64,000 nt of DNA from Flavobacterium azizsancarii (GTDB taxonomy: Bacteria > Bacteroidota > Bacteroidia > Flavobacteriales > Flavobacteriaceae): assembly GCF_027980145.1 (NCBI RefSeq), contig NZ_JAMZNK010000026.1, positions 1 through 64,000 on the forward strand, given 5' to 3'. Below the pieces are notes generated by a model that was given only the letters and a program-made list of their open reading frames with translations, was not told the DNA's origin and ran no database searches. Of this stretch, positions 58,858 to 64,000 are shown one piece after another. The number at the start of each line of letters is the position of its first letter. Positions within the stretch are counted from its first letter, which is position 1. The translations under genes and the position numbers were made by a program.

Positions 58858-58865
58858 CAAATGTA
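58858..58865 (-). promoter_or_regulatory. -7 box of the ctaB-led oxidase run
   Basis: TACATTTG on the minus strand, 36 bp before the ctaB start codon. No clear -33 TTG at 17-19 bp. Confidence 0.4.
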
Positions 58866-59059
58866 CAAATTAGATTGTAGAATACTGACCTATAAAATTA
58901 GATTTTTTTCAATAAAACCTTTATAAATCGAGGTGTTGCAAATCTTTAACACTATTATTTCGAAAAATCTTATTAAAACAAGTACACAAAGACAGGAATA
59001 TTCAATTGATTATCAAATCCAGGTTTATTACACTTTTTAGATACAAACGAGATTTACAC

Positions 59060-59803
59060 TTAATATTGATTTGCAGTATTTTCTCCGTTTGCTATGGCTT
59101 TTGCAGCCGAAGTTCCGATGCGCTTAACGCCTAAACGAATTATCTCAACTGCGTCTTCATAAGAGCGAACTCCTCCTGCAGCTTTTACCGGTAATGGCGA
59201 TGCATTTTCTAACATCATTATTATGGTTGGGATGGTAGCTCCGTTTGGTAAATCATTTTCGGTTTTATAAAAACCTGTCGATGATTTTACAAAAACAGAA
59301 GCATAATCTTCTTCTTTAAAATTTGAGATCACAACATTTTTTATTAATGCCGAAAGCTGGATAATTTCTTTATCAGTAAGAGCCGCTACTTCAATAATCC
59401 ATTTTACCGTTTTATTGTTTGCGAGACCAATTTGGGTTACAATTAAAATTTCCTGCTTTACTAAAGCAATATCTCCGTTTTTGAAAGCTTCATAATTGCA
59501 AACAAAATCCAAATCGTCTGCACCATCTTCGATTGCTTTATTTGCTTCTTTGATTTTATTCTCTAAACTCGATTTGCCTTCCGGAAAATCTATTACGGTA
59601 CCAACAAGCATGCCCGAATTTGCATTCGAAATCATTTCTTTAGCCAAAGCTACATGTTCCGGTCGGATCATGATTAGCTTAAAACTTTCAAGAATTGCTT
59701 CTTCGATTGCATTTTTGACTACAATATCATTTTCTGCTTCTGAAAGTCCGGCTTGCGAGGCAGTTTTTAAATAGGTCGAATCTAAATATTGTTTAACGTT
59801 CAT
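59060..59803 (-). CDS. deoC: Deoxyribose-phosphate aldolase
   Basis: A 247-residue class I aldolase cleaving 2-deoxyribose 5-phosphate to glyceraldehyde 3-phosphate and acetaldehyde. Seen: Schiff-base Lys173 in VFVKSSTGF, the second lysine Lys207 in VKAAGGVRS, and the catalytic Asp region GADDLDFVCNY near residue 94. I chose the ATG at 59803 (MNVKQYLDSTYLK); the in-frame ATG at 59824 would add seven residues without family support. Single gene on the minus strand behind the vanZ terminator. Confidence 0.94.
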   Translation of the reverse strand: MNVKQYLDSTYLKTASQAGLSEAENDIVVKNAIEEAILESFKLIMIRPEHVALAKEMISNANSGMLVGTVIDFPEGKSSLENKIKEANKAIEDGADDLDFVCNYEAFKNGDIALVKQEILIVTQIGLANNKTVKWIIEVAALTDKEIIQLSALIKNVVISNFKEEDYASVFVKSSTGFYKTENDLPNGATIPTIIMMLENASPLPVKAAGGVRSYEDAVEIIRLGVKRIGTSAAKAIANGENTANQY

Positions 59804-59881
59804 GATTATATAGAATTGAAACAAAAATACATTTTAAATACATAAGAAAATACACTTTTCAAACCTTGATTTTCAGACAAT

Positions 59882-59902
59882 AAAAAACCCACCGAAGTGG
59901 GT
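59882..59902 (-). terminator. Terminator of the gcvH-vanZ run
   Basis: ACCCAC-CGAA-GTGGGT (59887-59902) is a perfect stem with a stable tetraloop. On the minus strand it is followed by six T (59887-59882). Confidence 0.87.
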
Positions 59903-59913
59903 CATTATTTTTT

Positions 59914-60321
59914 TTATATTTTATCGATTTGCTTCTTAAAAGCTATTGCTGCAAAAACACCAAATAAAGCTCCAAGCGCATTTGCTAAAATATCCGTCAC
60001 ATCAGCAGCTCTTGTAGTTGTCAGCACACTTTGTAAAATTTCGATTGTAATTCCGAAAAAAACAGAAAATATAAACGAAATCAAATAGGCTTTATAATCA
60101 TCAGGCGCTTTTCCTTTAAGTTCTTTTTTGAAAAACAAAATCCATGAAATTGTAAATCCAAAATGAAAACAAAAATGTACAATTTTATCTATGCTCGGAA
60201 AATTTACAGCAGGAATATTACTTGCATCTGTTAAACAAAAATAAGTAATAACACCTGAGCAAATCAGAGCCCAGAGTAATAATAATTGTTTAGGCACCGA
60301 TAAGTTGTTTGTAAGCTTCAT
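59914..60321 (-). CDS. VanZ family membrane protein
   Basis: A 135-residue inner-membrane protein with four helices (about 14-33, 46-64, 78-100, 110-130). Family pattern: DKIVHFCFHFGFTISWILFF (key D-K-x-x-H-F-x-x-x-F/G) and FGITIEILQSVLTTTRAADVTDILANALGALFG (key E-x-x-Q, R-x-x-D-x-x-D-x-x-x-N-x-x-G). Named after VanZ of the vancomycin cluster; most members have no shown role in resistance. I use the ATG at 60321. It overlaps the 3' end of gcvH by 32 bp, implying coupled translation, as is usual downstream of sprA-gcvH in flavobacteria. Confidence 0.88.
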   Translation of the reverse strand: MKLTNNLSVPKQLLLLWALICSGVITYFCLTDASNIPAVNFPSIDKIVHFCFHFGFTISWILFFKKELKGKAPDDYKAYLISFIFSVFFGITIEILQSVLTTTRAADVTDILANALGALFGVFAAIAFKKQIDKI

Positions 60322-60670
60322 CAGATAACAAACCATCTATTTCTGATGCATCTGCAATTTTTATTTTGATCATCCATCCAGCTCCGTAAGGATCAGAATT
60401 TACTGTTTCAGGTGCACTTTCCAAGCTCTCATTAAAAGCAATAATTTCTCCTGTTAAAGGCAAAAATAAATCAGATACTGTTTTTACAGCTTCAACTGTT
60501 CCAAAAACTTCATCTTTATCAAGTGTCTGATCTAAAGTTTCTACTTCAACATACACGATATCTCCTAACTCTTTTTGTGCAAAATGAGTAATTCCTACAG
60601 TTGCAACATCTCCTTCGATGCTAACCCATTCGTGATCTTTTGTGTACTTTAAATTTGCTGGTATGCTCAT
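60290..60670 (-). CDS. gcvH: Glycine cleavage system H protein
   Basis: A 126-residue lipoyl carrier that shuttles the aminomethyl group between the P, T and L proteins of the glycine cleavage system. Seen: YTKDHEWVSIEGDVATVGIT at the start (key D-H-E-W, G-I-T), the lipoylation site Lys63 in GTVEAVKTVSDLFLP, and the ending DPYGAGWMIKI. Full length. The other gcv genes are not in the window. It lies 87 bp after the sprA stop and overlaps the vanZ-like gene. Confidence 0.96.
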   Translation of the reverse strand: MSIPANLKYTKDHEWVSIEGDVATVGITHFAQKELGDIVYVEVETLDQTLDKDEVFGTVEAVKTVSDLFLPLTGEIIAFNESLESAPETVNSDPYGAGWMIKIKIADASEIDGLLSDEAYKQLIGA

Positions 60671-60757
60671 AATACTATGTTTGTAAATTGATAATTTAAT
60701 AATTAAGCCACAAATGTAACAATCTTCTAATGAAATCCTGTTTAGAAACTAAAAAAA

Positions 60758-63700
60758 TTAATTTCCGAAATTATATCGAAGTGTAAATCCTGACCTGATG
60801 TTCGTTAAAGGAAATGATGTCGAAATTACAGCTTTAGAGAACGAATGATCGTAATAGAATATAGCCGTTAGGTTTTTACTAAACGAATAATCAGCAGTTA
60901 ATTTTAATGCCCATATATTCTGACCCGCCGCCAGTTGATTGTTATCATAATCTAAATAACGTACGAGTGTTTCATTCTTTCTAAGAGAAAAGTCAGCTTT
61001 AATATTGATATCACTTTTTATAATTCCGGTTGGACTATCCGCCAGTCTTGATGAGAAAATAACATCCTTAAAACGATATCCCATACCTACTATATACTCC
61101 ATGCCTTTTACTTCTGTCAATAGATTATTATCAAAACTCATTGATAATGCCCTGTCTTTTTTGATTTCTGTAAGTATTCTTAAAGAACCTTTTAATTCAA
61201 AATCTACACGGATAAGCGGACTAAACTGCTCTACCAAATTGACATTGGACATAATAGTCTTATTATAGAAATTGGTATTTACATCTTGACCGTTTGGTTT
61301 TTCAGTAAAATCAAAATTCGACCTAAATTGATTTATCGTATAAGATGCTCTGTAATTATGCTGCAATGAGAAACGCTTGAATTTATCCTTGAAAAATTTA
61401 TAGCGCATCAGACCATTGTATTTTATACTCCAGTTTGGAATAGGAAAACTTTTAAAAATATCCGTCGAACTGCTTGAAGCATTTCCTCCTGAATAAGCTG
61501 CCAAAAATGCTGGCAATAAAACAGCCTGATTGCTTTTTGTAAATCCTATTGGATATCCTTGATTCGCTACATATACTTTATAATTAGGATCTGTTTCTGC
61601 CGGAATAGGATTATTTACATCTCCATATCTCGGAATATCCGCTCCTCCATAATGCTCTCCTGCCAGACGATCTGCAATAATCAAACGATTGTTTCTAAAA
61701 TCATCAAATGCCGCTGACTCAGTTGCGCTGCTGGTAGAGAATGCCGTTTTGATTAAAACTGTCGAAATCGAGAACATTCCATAAGTATAAGGAGACAAAG
61801 GCAAATATTCTCCGTTTACAACACTAAACTGCTCTGATGAATTTTCAGAATACGCACGATCCATCGCTAAATCAATCTTTAAATCAGGCAATAAGTCAAT
61901 ATTTGCCGTAACTTTCAAAAGCTTGTTAGTTACCTGAGTAAAGCTTTGATTAAAATCCTGATAATCTGTCAACCATCCTCTTTTAGCCGCTTCGTAACGT
62001 ACATCATCCTGACTTCCAAAAATAAATCCTAAAGTTGGTCTTGATGTTCCAAAGAAACCAACACTTGGCGTATAACCCGGTAAAACGGTTCCGCTATTTT
62101 TAGTATAATTAACCTGAATGTTTTTTACACTGGTTAAGATTCCAATCATACCATCATAAAACGGACTACTGCTTGTAACAGGTTTCGCTGTATTTACAAT
62201 TTTTTCTCCTGGTTTAGGCGGCGCCGTTGGTTTAGGCTTGACTCCTGATTTTGCACCAGGTGTTAATCCTAAATATTTATACAGCGTATTCATACTAAAA
62301 GTTGTAGTCAGCGTATTCGAATTCGCATTCTGAATGGTATTTCCTAAATCGAACTGATTACCACTAGGGTCAACATACTCAGAGAATGCTGTTGATGAAC
62401 GCTGCCAGCTATAATCTGCAGTATAAGAATACGATGCTTTTACGAATCCAAAAACAGGAATCTTATTGATTGGAATATCATAATTCAAAACCAATTGCTG
62501 TAAGTGTTGATTTGGCGTTCCTATATCTAAATAATCATCCCAGATATTAAAATCCTGCTTTGGCGAATTATCATCATTCAAAAAGTTTCGAACGATATTA
62601 TTTGATGCTGCCGTGTAATTTAATTTTAATGATTTTGTCAAATTATAACCGAAACCATATTGATAATTAAATGCAAAATTTCTTCTGTATAAAGGATCCA
62701 GACCAATTCCCTGAACTTCAACTTCTCTAAATTGCTGACGGTTACTTTGTCTTAAAATATTAGTATTAAAAGAGATATTAGACGGTAAGTAATTAAAATT
62801 AAAATCACTCAACATCTTCCAATAATCACTTTTTTTCATGAATTTGGTCTGCTTAAAAGGAACTATTTCTTTTGGCTGAAAAGTATAGGCATAATTCACT
62901 GCTGTATTCGATTGTTCATCCAGATAACTTTCGACTTCATAATCATGTCGTTCTACCTGATTATACGATTGTGAAAACGTTAAATTTTCGACATCATACA
63001 CGTGTGGTTTTTGCTCGGGCGCTCTGTCTTTTCTTACTCCGATAAAGTTAATACTTCTTCGTTTTGTATAATCAACAGCACGTGTTCTGATATTTTCTTT
63101 TTCTGCCGGATCTGTAGTTTCTCTTAATAACTGATCTAATTTGATATCCTGATTAAAAGGATCATATTCCGGTGTAATTACTTCTTCACCAATCGCATAA
63201 TTAAAAGGTAAGTTGATTCCCCATTTTGGAGGTAATAATTTACCCAAATTAAGATTGGTCACAATATTATATTGCTGAATATCTTCACGATCTCTCTCGT
63301 TTGCGCCTTGCTCTAAAGACCCAAAACCAATTGTACTTTTTCTACCGGTAGCAGAAACTGTAGCAAAATCTGCCATATTGGTATCAATATTCAATATTGC
63401 CGCCATTCCGCCTTTATTCTCTAAATCTGCCAAACGAAGCTCATTGAACCAAACCTCTCCTTTAATGCTTTTGTGATCTGCCCTGCTTTTTACCCCAACC
63501 ATTAGATTTCGAACTAAACCAAAATTAGGATTTCCTTTTATACCTAATCTTAATTTACTATCGCCATCGCCTCCGCCTATACTTAAATCATCGTCCGGAT
63601 AATAGATTCCGTTAATGTCTCGCTTATTAGAGTTGATATCAATACTCATGGCTTTAATTTTCATTCTGGTCAATAATTCCAGAACCAAATCGATATTATT

Positions 63701-64000
63701 ATCTTCCATCCAGACCTGATCAGGACTTATTGCACAAGACCCTCCTGTTCTCGTTACTTTTAATGGAATTTCGACCTGATAAAAGTTTTGTGTAAAGTCA
63801 TTTCCAAAACGAATAAAACCAATCATTTCATCATCTTGCAAACTATTTTCGTTAGGCAAAGATTCTGCGTGCAGGTACATTTTTAATTTTTTGTACTGAC
63901 GCATATCAACACTTACATTTTTAAAAACTGCTCTTGAATCCTGATACTGTAAACCTGCCCCACCAATACGCACTGCTAATGCTTGCTCATTTTGATTGAT
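60758..64000 (-). CDS. sprA: Cell surface protein SprA (type IX secretion translocon), 3' part
   Basis: The reading frame is open to the window edge (nine more codons beyond the GTG at 63973, giving INQNEQALA), so about 1,080 C-terminal residues of a protein usually near 2,400 are present. SprA is the giant outer-membrane barrel through which type IX substrates leave the cell. Seen: NQNEQALAVRIGGAGLQYQDSRAVFKN at the edge (pattern ending G-G-A-G-L), many long amphipathic strands, a Pro/Lys-rich spacer (KPKPTAPPKPGEK, near 62210), and a terminal aromatic strand SGFTLRYNFGN. The gene starts outside the window. gcvH and vanZ follow, as in other flavobacteria. Confidence 0.94.
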   Translation of the reverse strand: MNQNEQALAVRIGGAGLQYQDSRAVFKNVSVDMRQYKKLKMYLHAESLPNENSLQDDEMIGFIRFGNDFTQNFYQVEIPLKVTRTGGSCAISPDQVWMEDNNIDLVLELLTRMKIKAMSIDINSNKRDINGIYYPDDDLSIGGGDGDSKLRLGIKGNPNFGLVRNLMVGVKSRADHKSIKGEVWFNELRLADLENKGGMAAILNIDTNMADFATVSATGRKSTIGFGSLEQGANERDREDIQQYNIVTNLNLGKLLPPKWGINLPFNYAIGEEVITPEYDPFNQDIKLDQLLRETTDPAEKENIRTRAVDYTKRRSINFIGVRKDRAPEQKPHVYDVENLTFSQSYNQVERHDYEVESYLDEQSNTAVNYAYTFQPKEIVPFKQTKFMKKSDYWKMLSDFNFNYLPSNISFNTNILRQSNRQQFREVEVQGIGLDPLYRRNFAFNYQYGFGYNLTKSLKLNYTAASNNIVRNFLNDDNSPKQDFNIWDDYLDIGTPNQHLQQLVLNYDIPINKIPVFGFVKASYSYTADYSWQRSSTAFSEYVDPSGNQFDLGNTIQNANSNTLTTTFSMNTLYKYLGLTPGAKSGVKPKPTAPPKPGEKIVNTAKPVTSSSPFYDGMIGILTSVKNIQVNYTKNSGTVLPGYTPSVGFFGTSRPTLGFIFGSQDDVRYEAAKRGWLTDYQDFNQSFTQVTNKLLKVTANIDLLPDLKIDLAMDRAYSENSSEQFSVVNGEYLPLSPYTYGMFSISTVLIKTAFSTSSATESAAFDDFRNNRLIIADRLAGEHYGGADIPRYGDVNNPIPAETDPNYKVYVANQGYPIGFTKSNQAVLLPAFLAAYSGGNASSSSTDIFKSFPIPNWSIKYNGLMRYKFFKDKFKRFSLQHNYRASYTINQFRSNFDFTEKPNGQDVNTNFYNKTIMSNVNLVEQFSPLIRVDFELKGSLRILTEIKKDRALSMSFDNNLLTEVKGMEYIVGMGYRFKDVIFSSRLADSPTGIIKSDINIKADFSLRKNETLVRYLDYDNNQLAAGQNIWALKLTADYSFSKNLTAIFYYDHSFSKAVISTSFPLTNIRSGFTLRYNFGN

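Noticed and set aside
59914..60321. Vancomycin-resistance gene
   Set aside because: VanZ-family proteins are widespread membrane proteins, and there is no vanHAX-type neighbourhood.

Overview
The window looks like a chromosomal segment from a Flavobacterium or close relative (Bacteroidota). The DNA is AT-rich. Start codons lack Shine-Dalgarno sequences, and promoter boxes follow the Bacteroidota pattern TTG-N17-19-TAnnTTTG. Marker families include the type IX secretion / gliding proteins SprA and PorP/SprF, DUF4270, DUF4249 with a TonB-dependent receptor, LytS/LytTR signalling, and a caa3-type cytochrome oxidase cluster. I see no rRNA, tRNA, CRISPR array or prophage.

Layout. 1-111: end of an insertion sequence that continues off the left edge. 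157-5954: a GT9 glycosyltransferase, a divergent DUF2797 / GH3 pair, a repeat-rich gap and serB. 6231-9700: three VOC and two SRPBCC (AHSA1-like) genes, divergent from a GlxA-type AraC regulator. 9865-17941: an L,D-transpeptidase lipoprotein, a 181-bp miniature transposable element, a duplicated clpX tail, an orphan secreted protein, then clpX-clpP-tig, a small membrane protein and an alpha/beta hydrolase. 18157-22749: an orphan lipoprotein and a DUF4249 / TonB receptor pair. 23094-32380: pdxJ, a CBS protein, nadK, then an envelope-biogenesis run (DUF6089 protein, uppS, bamA, two ompH/skp genes) and murI. 32393-34957: an outer-membrane protein and a DUF4270 lipoprotein.

35188-40027: a signalling locus of barrel protein, Kelch lipoprotein, DUF4907 protein, LytS kinase, intradiol-dioxygenase-like lipoprotein and LytTR regulator. 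40121-44828: gamma-carbonic anhydrase, PorP/SprF, a NifU-type scaffold, an amphipathic acidic protein, MscS and tsaB. 44924-52053: a six-gene MacAB-TolC-like export operon. 52230-58822: a DUF4403 protein, then the respiratory cluster ctaB, two subunit-III genes, subunit IV, a cysteine-less SCO-like protein, SCO, DUF420 and a small membrane protein. 59060-64000: deoC, vanZ-like, gcvH and the 3' part of sprA, which runs off the right edge.

Most of the window is core genome with conserved order. The most unusual stretch is 10586-13132. There, a second copy of the clpX 3' end, identical over 64 codons except for synonymous changes, lies on the other side of an orphan secreted-protein gene. The matching transcription terminator is split by a miniature element with perfect 17-bp terminal repeats and an 8-bp target duplication. 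The same 17-bp repeat ends the insertion sequence at the left edge.
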